Shown here: positions 1-7,751 of the stretch, in pieces
How the letters are laid out: every line of letters begins with the position of its first letter
How positions within the stretch are numbered: position 1 is the first letter of the stretch
Source: JBGVSA01 sp047605765
Lineage (GTDB): Bacteria > Pseudomonadota > Gammaproteobacteria > Burkholderiales > Rhodocyclaceae
Assembly (NCBI GenBank): GCA_047605765.1
Contig: JASGFB010000060.1
Coordinates: 1 to 27,050 of the forward strand
Reading direction: 5' to 3'
DNA length: 27,050 nt
Translations under genes and position numbers: made by a program
Notes under the pieces: model-generated
What the model saw: the letters and a program-made list of their open reading frames with translations, nothing else
Database searches by the model: none
What the model was told of the DNA's origin: nothing

Positions 1-82
1 CGCTGGTCGGGGCTTTGTCATTTGCGGGGCTCCCATAAGCCTCCAAGGCTGCCACGGCTGGCCTGCGCTTCTCCGTTATTCG
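1..82. other. Left edge, no gene recognised
   Basis: Short stretch downstream of the GNAT gene. It holds only a weak 5-bp inverted repeat around 38-50 with no T tract, so I do not call a terminator here. Confidence 0.5.
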
Positions 83-931
83 CTAGCCCAATTCGAATGA
101 CGTGATCCCATACAAGCGATCCAGCTCGACCAGGGGCGCCGGCCCACGATACATGCGCGCAGTCTTGAAGACGCTCTGCATGCCCAGTGCGGAGGCCATG
201 GATACAGCATCGGTGTTGGGTAGCGGCACATCAAGAAAGATGTCGGCCTCGTTCGTGGCCTCATTCATCAGGCCCTTCAGGAGTAATTCGCCGATTTCTG
301 GCGTATCTGCCGCCAGGGGACCAATCTTGTAGCCCGCGTGGCAGGGTCTCATTACGCCCCATCCACGCAAATTCCCCGACGCGTCGACATTGGCCAGCGC
401 CACTGTGCCGGGTTGTCTGAGCCAGGCTGCGAGGAACGCCGCCCGCGGTGTCGGATAGATTCGCCGATCATCTGCGCAGAGTTGGGCGAACGCCAGAGTG
501 CTTGCCGGCCGTAATGAAGATGCATCAATCCGATGATGCGCAACCTTGCCTGCAAACCGGGCATTTCCCCACGCGCGTTCGAAGCCGGCGCGGCGATAGT
601 TTTCCTGTTCGGCTTCGACGCCATCCAATCCGATGGTGTGTCCGCTGAGATGGGCCATTGCCGCGTGCCACAGGGCGCCACCGATGCCTCGACCGCGCCA
701 TCGAGGTTCGACGATGAAGAGACCGATGAAACCGAAATGGCCGTCGTACGAGACGGCGCTGATGCATCCCACCAACCGTTCTTGAACGCATGCCACAAAG
801 AACCCGGCGGGGTCCGCTGCGTGAAAGGGGGCCGCATCGTACAACCCTGGATTCCAGCCTTCCTTGGTCGCCAGATCGAGCGCATAGGTGAGCTCGCCGG
901 CACTCATGGTATCGATGTGGTAACCACACAT
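83..931 (-). CDS. Two-domain GNAT family N-acetyltransferase
   Basis: Predicted cytoplasmic acetyl-CoA-dependent N-acetyltransferase of 282 residues; substrate unknown. The N-terminal GNAT fold carries the acetyl-CoA pyrophosphate loop RGRGIGGA at about residues 79-86, preceded by the beta4 strand GLFIVEPRW. The C-terminal part (YKIGPLAADTPEIGELLLKG, later IFLDVPLPN and a FKTARMYRG ending) matches the second domain seen in YitH-like tandem GNAT proteins (Acetyltransf_18 type). The frame is open up to 1012, but I chose the ATG at 931 because a perfect GGAGG (plus-strand CCTCC, 937-941) sits 5 nt before it; the upstream ATGs at 943 and 1012 have no comparable site. It is transcribed alone, divergent from wecB. 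The fold is secure; the substrate cannot be read from sequence. Confidence 0.85.
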   Translation of the reverse strand: MCGYHIDTMSAGELTYALDLATKEGWNPGLYDAAPFHAADPAGFFVACVQERLVGCISAVSYDGHFGFIGLFIVEPRWRGRGIGGALWHAAMAHLSGHTIGLDGVEAEQENYRRAGFERAWGNARFAGKVAHHRIDASSLRPASTLAFAQLCADDRRIYPTPRAAFLAAWLRQPGTVALANVDASGNLRGWGVMRPCHAGYKIGPLAADTPEIGELLLKGLMNEATNEADIFLDVPLPNTDAVSMASALGMQSVFKTARMYRGPAPLVELDRLYGITSFELG

Positions 932-1120
932 GCGTGCCTCCATTAGCCGTTCCCACGAGCTTAGCAACGCCTGCGGTTGCCGGCTTACGCGCAGACCGAT
1001 GATGTCCTTCACCCAAGTCGAATGACTCCGGGCCGTCTGGACGATGGTCGCTGCTCGGGCTTTTCAGCCTGTTCCGTTTGCGGGCAATGCGGCTGAGTTC
1101 AAGATCACGCGATTGTCATA

Positions 1121-1144
1121 GCTATCAATCATCAGATTGATAGC
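1121..1144. repeat. Perfect 10-bp inverted repeat, candidate operator
   Basis: Arms GCTATCAATC and GATTGATAGC are exact reverse complements separated by ATCA. The repeat includes ATAG/CTAT quarter-sites (1118-1121, 1122-1125, 1140-1143) reminiscent of LysR-family (for example OxyR-like) sites, but the spacing does not match a full OxyR array. It lies between two divergent genes, about 190 bp from the GNAT start and 360 bp from wecB. Which gene it controls is unknown. Confidence 0.45.
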
Positions 1145-1427
1145 GAAAAACTCTTCAATGCCGTGGCAGATTTTTCACACCTGCAAAACCGTTAAACATT
1201 GATGCATATATATGCGTATTGCACTTGCATATCGGGCGCGGCGTGTCCTGCAGGGCTCACTTTTGTGGCGCCTAAGCCTTGAAAAAACAAGAGCATATCG
1301 ACAGGGTGAGACAGGCTTTCAGGTGCTCTGATATTTGTTCCATGAGGTAAAACAACTTACAACTATTTGCCACGATTCTTTACTTTTCTTGATCTCACTG
1401 CTGTCAGAATAATCACCAGATTCATCA

Positions 1428-1470
1428 GAATTGTCGCAGGCAAGCGCAATTCAACAAGGCATCCGCCTTG
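1428..1470 (+). promoter_or_regulatory. Two tandem hairpins in the wecB-nfrBA leader
   Basis: First hairpin: GAATTG (1428-1433) pairs with CAATTC (1447-1452), and after a bulged T, CGC pairs with GCG around the loop AGGCAA. Second hairpin: CAAGGC (1455-1460) pairs with GCCTTG (1465-1470) around ATCC. They end about 23 nt before the Shine-Dalgarno of wecB. Neither has a T tract, so they look more like a structured 5' leader or protein site than a terminator. No known riboswitch family is recognised. Confidence 0.4.
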
Positions 1471-1506
1471 CGTCTGGATGAAGCCGACAGCAAAAGGAAT
1501 CGAGTG

Positions 1507-2613
1507 ATGCGTGACATTCTGATCGTCTGCGGGACCCGCCCTGAAATCGTTAAATTGGCGCCTCTTTATCATGCGCTGCGGGCCGAGTCCTGGGCACGTG
1601 TGCAGTGGCTGCATACCGGCCAGCACGGCGACATGGCCGAACAGATTCTCGAATGCTTTGGCATCACTCCGGACATTTCGCTGAGCCGCCGCGGCGCCAG
1701 CCTGGCGGACTTCAGCATTGGCTGCCGTGAGCAACTCGAAACCGTCATGACCAGCCGGCCCTGGTCGCTGGTGATCGTGCAGGGTGATACCGAAAGCGCC
1801 TTCCTCGGTGCGCTGGTCGGCTTCTACCATCGCGTGCCGGTCGCCCACGTCGAAGCCGGCCTGCGGACCTATAACCCGGATCGCCCTTTCCCTGAAGAAG
1901 GCCTCCGTCAGATGATCGGCCGCATCGCACGCTTCCATTTCGCACCGACCGAGCGCGCCAAGCAGGCGCTGCTGGCCGAGGCCATCCCGCCGGCACAGAT
2001 CTACCTGACGGGCAACACCGTCGTGGATGCCCAGCAATGGACCATCACCCACCGTGACATCGCGCGCCGGGTCCCTGGACGCGGGCACATCCTGGTGACG
2101 GTGCATCGCCGTGAGAACTGGGGCAACGAGGTCGAGCAGGTGTGTCACGCCATTGCCGACATCGCACGGGCGCACCCGGACGTGCCGGTCCTGTTCCCGG
2201 TGCACCTCAATCCCATGATCCAGCAACCGGTGCATGCCATCCTTGGCATGCTGCCCAACGTCACGTTGAGCGCGCCGCTCGATTACCTGAGCATGCAGCA
2301 GGCGCTGGCCGATGCCTGGCTGGTGCTGACCGACTCCGGAGGCCTGCAGGAAGAGGCCCCGACTTTTGGCGTGCCCCTGCTGGTGTTGCGCGAGGAGACC
2401 GAACGCCCCGAGGCGGTCGAGGCCGGCGCAGCCCGCCTCATCGGCACGCAGCGCCGCGCCATCGTCGAGGCTGTCGAGCAACTGTGGCATGACGAAGTGG
2501 CCTATCACCGCATGCAGCGCGCCGGCAATCCATTCGGCGACGGTACCGCCTGCCGGCGCATCGTGAGCACGCTGCAGGAAGGCCTCGCTCATCCCGTCGC
2601 CGCCTGCGCCTGA
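1507..2613 (+). CDS. wecB: UDP-N-acetylglucosamine 2-epimerase (non-hydrolysing)
   Basis: Interconverts UDP-GlcNAc and UDP-ManNAc in the cytoplasm; 368 residues, close to the usual 370-375. The family marks are all present: GTRPEIVKLAP near the N-terminus, HTGQHGDMAEQI, VQGDTESAFLGAL, HVEAGLRTYNPDRPFPEE, VHRRENWG, and the UDP-binding TDSGGLQEEAPTFGVP with REETERPEAVEAG. The frame extends up to 1468, but the ATG at 1507 gives the canonical N-terminus (MRDILIVCGTRPE) and has AAAGGA 8 nt upstream. It opens the operon and is followed 18 bp later by nfrB. In E. coli this gene (nfrC in older phage N4 genetics) is required for N4 adsorption because it feeds the NfrA/NfrB pathway. Here it is physically linked to nfrBA, which suggests it is dedicated to that glycan. 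Confidence 0.93.
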   Translation: MRDILIVCGTRPEIVKLAPLYHALRAESWARVQWLHTGQHGDMAEQILECFGITPDISLSRRGASLADFSIGCREQLETVMTSRPWSLVIVQGDTESAFLGALVGFYHRVPVAHVEAGLRTYNPDRPFPEEGLRQMIGRIARFHFAPTERAKQALLAEAIPPAQIYLTGNTVVDAQQWTITHRDIARRVPGRGHILVTVHRRENWGNEVEQVCHAIADIARAHPDVPVLFPVHLNPMIQQPVHAILGMLPNVTLSAPLDYLSMQQALADAWLVLTDSGGLQEEAPTFGVPLLVLREETERPEAVEAGAARLIGTQRRAIVEAVEQLWHDEVAYHRMQRAGNPFGDGTACRRIVSTLQEGLAHPVAACA

Positions 2614-2631
2614 GCGACCGGGGCGATCGTC

Positions 2632-4851
2632 ATGTGGTTCGTGGATGTCTTTGCCACCTATCTGTATGGACTGAAGCTGATCGCCTATGTGGTGGCGACG
2701 GCCATGTTCGTCAGCGGCTTCGATGACTTGTTCATCGATGTGGTGTATTGGTTCCGCCGTACCTGGCGCGCACTGACGATCTATCGCGAACACCACCGAC
2801 TGTCATACAAGGCGCTCTACGAGCCGGCCGAAAAGCCTTTGGCCATCATGGTGCCGGCCTGGCACGAGACGGGCGTGATCGGCAAGATGGCCGAATTGGC
2901 CGCCACGACTTTTGACTACGAGAACTACCATATCTTCATCGGTACCTATCCGAACGATCCGGATACGCAACGCGATGTAGACGAGGTGTGCGTCCGTTTT
3001 CCGAACGTGCACAAGGTGGTGTGCGCCCGGCCTGGCCCGACCAGCAAGGCCGATTGCCTGAACAACGTGCTCGACGCCATCTTCCAGTTCGAAAAGCGCG
3101 CCAACCTGGAATTTGCCGGCTTCATCCTGCATGACGCCGAAGACGTCACGTCCGACATGGAATTGCGCCTGTTCAATTACCTGGTCGACCGCAAGGATCT
3201 GATCCAACTGCCGGTGTATCCGTTCGAGCGCACGTGGACCAATTTCACCAGCCTGCACTACCTGGATGAATTCGCCGAGCTGCACGGCAAGGATGTCCCG
3301 GTGCGTGAGGCGGTGGCCGGCCAAGTGCCCAGCGCGGGCGTCGGCACATGCTTCAGCCGGCGCGCGGTGATGGAACTGTTGGCCGACGGCGATGGCATCG
3401 CCTTTGACGTGCAGAGTCTGACGGAAGACTACGACATCGGATTCCGCCTCAAAGCCAAGGGCATGAGCGAGATCTTCGTGCGTTTTCCGGTGGTGCGCCC
3501 GCAGATGCCCGATACGCCGCGCATCGGGCGCAATCTGCGCGATGCCAGTGTAATCTGCGTGCGCGAGTATTTTCCCGATACCCTGAAGACGGCGGTGCGC
3601 CAGAAGTCGCGCTGGATCATCGGTATCGTCTACCAGGGTTTCAAGACGCACCGCTGGTCCAAGAGCCCGGCGCTCAATTACTTCCTGTGGCGCGACCGCA
3701 AGGGCGCCATCAGCAATTTCGTGAGCTTCATCGCCTCGCTGATCTTTCTGCAGTTGCTGGCGCTGTGGCTGTACCAGATGGTGTGGCCGGATGCCTATCG
3801 CTTCCTGTCCATCTTCGGCGACAGTGAATACCTGATGTTCATGCTGTGGGTGAATATGTTCCTGATGGCCAATCGCATGCTGCAACGGGTCATCTTCGTG
3901 TCCGGCTACTATGGCCTGTGGCAGGGGCTGATGTCGTTGCCGCGCCTGTTCTGGGGCAACCTCATCAACTTCATGGCCAACTGGCGCGCCCTGCGGCAGA
4001 TCATCGAACAAGGGGATCCGCGCCGCGTGGCGTGGGACAAGACGACTCATGATTTTCCCAGCGTCGGCGGCGAGAACCGCGCCCGCCGTCCGCTCGGCAG
4101 CATCCTGGTGGCGCAGGGCGCCATCACCGAAGCGCAATTGCAGACCGCGCTGACACATGGCTCGCGTGGTCTCAAGTTCGGGGCCTGGCTGGTTCATGAT
4201 GGCGTCATCACCACCGAGCAACTGGCTGCCGCCGTCGCCGAACAGAGCAATGTCGAGTGGGAGCGTGTCGATGCGCTGGCCCTCGACAGCCAACTCGTCT
4301 CCAGTGTGCCGGCCGCCGTGGCGCTGCACTACGCCGTGCTGCCGCTGCGCGAACAGGGCAAGACCCTGGTGGTGGCCAGTGAATCAGACATCGATCCGGT
4401 GTCGCTGGCGGCGCTGGCCCGCAAGCTGGCGCGGCCCGTGCGGTACGTGATTGCGCCCAAGGGGCAGGTGACGGTCGGCCTGCGTCATTGGTACGCCCGC
4501 ATCCGCAGCGAAGATCCGCGCGAGATGGTCGACGCCGCGGTGCGCACCGGTCAGCTTTCGGCAGGCAAAGCCCAGGAGGTATGGCAGCACTATGTGGGCC
4601 ATCAGGTGCTGATCGCCGAGATACTCATGTCGCTGGGTCACATCGATGGCGCTGCGCTCAAAGCCCTGCTGCTGCGCCACGAGCGCAGCGATGCCGGCCT
4701 TGGCGCCTTCCTCGTCAATGAAGGCGTGATCAGCACCGACACGCTCAACGAAGCGCTGCGCCTGCAGCGCACCCTGCAGCCATCGATGTCCGCGTTGTTG
4801 CAGGCTGCGGGCGTGAGTTTGCCGGGCACACCCGCCATGGTGGGCGCATGA
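2632..4851 (+). CDS. nfrB: NfrB: GT2 glycan synthase with C-terminal MshEN c-di-GMP-binding domain
   Basis: Inner-membrane processive glycosyltransferase, 739 residues, about the size of E. coli NfrB. Order: N-terminal membrane segment (residues about 8-30); GT2 catalytic domain starting at LAIMVPAWHE (about 70) with a DxxD/DxD-like HDAED at 167-171, TED at 264-266 and QKSRW at 324-328, equivalent to the QxxRW of processive synthases; further membrane segments at about 365-470; then a MshEN-type domain. The MshEN domain has tandem half motifs at RRPLGSILVAQG (485-496) and LKFGAWLVHDG (514-524), and a third similar LGAFLVNEG near 690. In E. coli the NfrB MshEN domain is reported to bind c-di-GMP and switch on a ManNAc-containing exopolysaccharide used as the phage N4 receptor. 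The start has only a weak GGGG Shine-Dalgarno, so coupling to wecB is likely. The stop overlaps nfrA by 4 nt (ATGA). Confidence 0.92.
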   Translation: MWFVDVFATYLYGLKLIAYVVATAMFVSGFDDLFIDVVYWFRRTWRALTIYREHHRLSYKALYEPAEKPLAIMVPAWHETGVIGKMAELAATTFDYENYHIFIGTYPNDPDTQRDVDEVCVRFPNVHKVVCARPGPTSKADCLNNVLDAIFQFEKRANLEFAGFILHDAEDVTSDMELRLFNYLVDRKDLIQLPVYPFERTWTNFTSLHYLDEFAELHGKDVPVREAVAGQVPSAGVGTCFSRRAVMELLADGDGIAFDVQSLTEDYDIGFRLKAKGMSEIFVRFPVVRPQMPDTPRIGRNLRDASVICVREYFPDTLKTAVRQKSRWIIGIVYQGFKTHRWSKSPALNYFLWRDRKGAISNFVSFIASLIFLQLLALWLYQMVWPDAYRFLSIFGDSEYLMFMLWVNMFLMANRMLQRVIFVSGYYGLWQGLMSLPRLFWGNLINFMANWRALRQIIEQGDPRRVAWDKTTHDFPSVGGENRARRPLGSILVAQGAITEAQLQTALTHGSRGLKFGAWLVHDGVITTEQLAAAVAEQSNVEWERVDALALDSQLVSSVPAAVALHYAVLPLREQGKTLVVASESDIDPVSLAALARKLARPVRYVIAPKGQVTVGLRHWYARIRSEDPREMVDAAVRTGQLSAGKAQEVWQHYVGHQVLIAEILMSLGHIDGAALKALLLRHERSDAGLGAFLVNEGVISTDTLNEALRLQRTLQPSMSALLQAAGVSLPGTPAMVGA

Positions 4852-7751
4852 GCCGCGTTCGCACACTCGTCGCTGCACTGTGCGCATTGAGCTGCGTGGC
4901 CGGTGCGCGCGCCGCGGATAACGACTTCGATCCTGGCCCCGATGTCAGCCCTTACCGGCGCTTCCTCGTCTATCCGCATGTCCAGAAAGGGCAGGCGGCG
5001 CTGGCGCGGGGAGACGCGCGGGGCGCCATCGAGGAATTCCAGCGCGCACGCGAGCTGACGCCACGCAGTGCCTACGCCGCGCTCATGCTGGCGCAGGCAT
5101 ACCGCGCCAATGGCGAGCCCGAGCGCGCTTTGACACTGTTGCAGGAGCAGCAGGGCTTTACGCCGGACGATGCCCGCATCGTCAATGAAATCACCGCCAT
5201 GCAGACGGCTGCACAGCCCGCGGCATCGTTGCCTGCTGCGTCCGCCGCTACCAGCCCGCCGTCGCCGCGCACGCTGGAAGAGGCCGAAACGGCGCTGCGT
5301 GATCCGGCCTATGCGCAATCGGCGGCAGGCCTCGCCACGCGGCATGAGGTGGCACAGCGCGCCATCTTCCTGCGCCAATGGGGGCGGGCCGACACGCAAT
5401 TCGAAGCGCTGTCGCAAGCGGGGGCACTCAGTGGGCAAGAAGCCCTGCAATGGCTGCGCGTGCTGCTGGCGCAAGGGCGCCTGGCCGACGCGCAGGCCTT
5501 GGCGCAGCGCGCTGGCCTGCAGCAGCCCGACGCCGTCCTGGCCCTGGCGCAAGGACTGGCCAGCGGGGCGGACGCTGCCGCGCTGTCCCGCTTCATGCAG
5601 GGCAGGGCGCCACGTTTCGAGCGTGCCGAAGACGAAGCGCAGTGGATCGGCCTCCTGCAACGGACCGCGCCGGCCGGCCTGGGGGCGGCCCAGTCTTTCG
5701 TGCCGCGCTTTGCTGCCAATCGCCAGGCCCTGGCACTGTTCCTGGTGCCGCGCCTATTGGCGGCCAACGACGTGGTCGGCGCGCAGCGCTGGTTGGCGCA
5801 ATTGCCGCAGGGAATGCTGCCGGAGAGCCGCTTCGAACTGGACGTGCGCGCCGGGCGTCTGGCCGCCGCCGGCCAGCGCGCGTTGGGCATGGTGCGACGC
5901 GCGCCGACCGACATGGCGCAACTGGATAACCTGTCCTATCGTCTGTTGCAGGCCCATGGCAACGCCCAGTCATTCGCCTTGCTGATGGAAGCCTATCCTT
6001 TCGAGCGTGCCAATGAGGCCGAACGCGCCACCATGTTCGCCCGCATGCAGGTGTTGCTGACGCGCGATCCGAGTCTCGACGATCCGGCCACCATCCGCGC
6101 CCGCCTGGCGCGGCCGCTCAATACCACGGCCTTGCGCAGTGCCCAGGCGGCGCTATTCGCCGACGTGTCCGATTGCCCGACCGTCCTCGACATCCTGGGC
6201 GATCTGTCGCCCGACTATGGCTATGAACAGTGGATGCGTCTGGGGGAATGCTACCGGCCGACGCGTCCCGGTCTGTCTGAATACGCCTTCGAACAGGCGA
6301 GCCAGCGGCACGGGTCGGTGGAAGCCACGCGTGCCGTGGCCTACCAATCCTTTGCCACCCACGACTACGATCGCGCCCTGGCCGCCTGGCGCGCTTTGCC
6401 ACCGGCGCAGTTGAGCACCCCCGAACTCCTGGCAGCGGCCACCACGGCCCTGGCTGCGGGTGATCGGCAGGCTGCCAGTGCCTGGTTGGACCGTTATGCC
6501 GCAGCGGGCGCCACCCAGCAGGACGCCTACTGGTGGATGCGTGCCCAGGCTGAAGAAAAGAACGATCCGGCGCACGCGCGCGCAGCGCTCGAGCGGGCCA
6601 TCGCGATGCGGCCGGATGCGCGCTACTACGCGCGCCTGGCCGCCCTCGATGCCGCCACGCCAGATCCGCAGCCGGCGGTTGCCGCCTTGCGTCAGGCCGT
6701 GGCGCTCGATCCGGACAGCGCGCAGTTGCGCGCCTCGCTTGGCTACGCCCATATGCGCGCAGGCGAGAACGCCGAGGCGCGTGACGAACTCGAACGCGCC
6801 CACGGCGCCTTGCCCGATGACATCGCCGTGACGCAGGCCCTGGTCTACACCCACCAGCGCTTGGCCGACAATGCCGCCGCCCGCCGGTACGCCCGCGCAG
6901 TGGTGGATGACCTCGATCGCAAGAGCCCGCGTTTCGACGACACCACGGCCGATGACATCGCCGAACAGCGCTTCGGCTTTCGCCGCCTGCACGAAGACCT
7001 GGGCCGTCGCTGGACCTTCAGCGCCGATGCCTGGTCGGGGACGGCCGATGCGTCGCGCGTGGCGGCATCCGATCCGGGTCATGGCTATCGCGCCTACACG
7101 CAGGTGATGGCGGACTACCGCCTGGGCCGCGAGCCGATCCGCAATGGCAGCACCGTGTCGGCCTATGCGCGGCTGTTCGCCGGCAACAGCGGCGACTCGG
7201 CCTGGTCGCTCGATACCCCCACCCTGGGCGTGGGCGTCAACTGGAAGCCGTGGGGCGATCGGGTCATTTACTTCGCAGCCGAGCAGCAGGTGCCACTGGA
7301 TGTTCAGGAAGGCGACGATCCGCGCGTGGACGTGATGCTGCGCGCCTCGGCCTCGTTCCTCAACGCTGGCCGTTTCAGCGACGATTGGCATCCGACGGGG
7401 CGCGGCTGGCTGGCACAGAACCTGTATCTGGACGCCGCCCACTACATGCGGGCCGACCGTACTGCCATGACGGCCGACTACCGACTCAGCTATCACTACA
7501 AAGTCTTCAGTGGGCAGACCATCGAGCCCTATGCGCACGCGCAGTACAACGCGATCATCGAAGAGGGTTTCCTGCGTGATTCGCGCGTCGGTGTCGGCGT
7601 GCACTGGAACTGGTGGTACGGCGAGAATCGCTACGACGCCTACCGCCATCGCAACACCTTCGGGATCGAATATCAGCGCGCCTTCAAAACGTACGAAGGC
7701 GCGGACAAGGGACGCAACAGTTTCCTGATTACCTTCGGAGGACGCTGGTGA
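4848..7751 (+). CDS. nfrA: NfrA: outer-membrane TPR/beta-barrel glycan export protein (phage N4 receptor type)
   Basis: Predicted outer-membrane partner of NfrB, 967 residues, similar in length to E. coli NfrA. A signal peptide (residues 1-22, cut after GARA) leads into a TPR stretch at 42-110 (ARGDARGAIEEFQRARELTP) and more TPR-like helices at about 430-690 (for example VAALRQAVALDPDSAQLRAS). The C-terminal quarter, about 720-967, alternates aromatic beta-strands in the manner of the NfrA C-terminal domain and ends in FGGRW, a usual outer-membrane barrel ending. In E. coli, N4 uses NfrA for adsorption, and NfrA is thought to export the NfrB-made glycan. The gene overlaps nfrB by 4 nt and the next gene by 1 nt (TGATG). 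The N-terminal half is Ala/Gln-rich and poorly conserved, as is common for TPR scaffolds. Confidence 0.88.
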   Translation: MSRVRTLVAALCALSCVAGARAADNDFDPGPDVSPYRRFLVYPHVQKGQAALARGDARGAIEEFQRARELTPRSAYAALMLAQAYRANGEPERALTLLQEQQGFTPDDARIVNEITAMQTAAQPAASLPAASAATSPPSPRTLEEAETALRDPAYAQSAAGLATRHEVAQRAIFLRQWGRADTQFEALSQAGALSGQEALQWLRVLLAQGRLADAQALAQRAGLQQPDAVLALAQGLASGADAAALSRFMQGRAPRFERAEDEAQWIGLLQRTAPAGLGAAQSFVPRFAANRQALALFLVPRLLAANDVVGAQRWLAQLPQGMLPESRFELDVRAGRLAAAGQRALGMVRRAPTDMAQLDNLSYRLLQAHGNAQSFALLMEAYPFERANEAERATMFARMQVLLTRDPSLDDPATIRARLARPLNTTALRSAQAALFADVSDCPTVLDILGDLSPDYGYEQWMRLGECYRPTRPGLSEYAFEQASQRHGSVEATRAVAYQSFATHDYDRALAAWRALPPAQLSTPELLAAATTALAAGDRQAASAWLDRYAAAGATQQDAYWWMRAQAEEKNDPAHARAALERAIAMRPDARYYARLAALDAATPDPQPAVAALRQAVALDPDSAQLRASLGYAHMRAGENAEARDELERAHGALPDDIAVTQALVYTHQRLADNAAARRYARAVVDDLDRKSPRFDDTTADDIAEQRFGFRRLHEDLGRRWTFSADAWSGTADASRVAASDPGHGYRAYTQVMADYRLGREPIRNGSTVSAYARLFAGNSGDSAWSLDTPTLGVGVNWKPWGDRVIYFAAEQQVPLDVQEGDDPRVDVMLRASASFLNAGRFSDDWHPTGRGWLAQNLYLDAAHYMRADRTAMTADYRLSYHYKVFSGQTIEPYAHAQYNAIIEEGFLRDSRVGVGVHWNWWYGENRYDAYRHRNTFGIEYQRAFKTYEGADKGRNSFLITFGGRW

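Larger units (their letters stand above)
932..1506. promoter_or_regulatory. Divergent intergenic region between GNAT gene and wecB
   Basis: About 575 bp without a convincing gene on either strand, noticeably more AT-rich than its surroundings from about 1100 to 1450. It contains a perfect 10-bp inverted repeat (1121-1144), a 12-bp AT-rich palindrome (1204-1215) and two adjacent hairpins just before wecB (1428-1452, 1455-1470). I could not place a convincing -35/-10 pair. Promoters for both flanking units must lie here or, for the GNAT gene, close to 1000. Confidence 0.6.

Noticed and set aside
1013..1506. Possible c-di-GMP riboswitch or JUMPstart/ops element before the glycan operon
   Set aside because: I looked for the conserved GEMM core and for the GGCGGTAGC ops sequence and found neither. 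Only generic hairpins are present.
1363..2796. Minus-strand open frame opposite wecB
   Set aside because: No family features; wecB on the plus strand explains the sequence.
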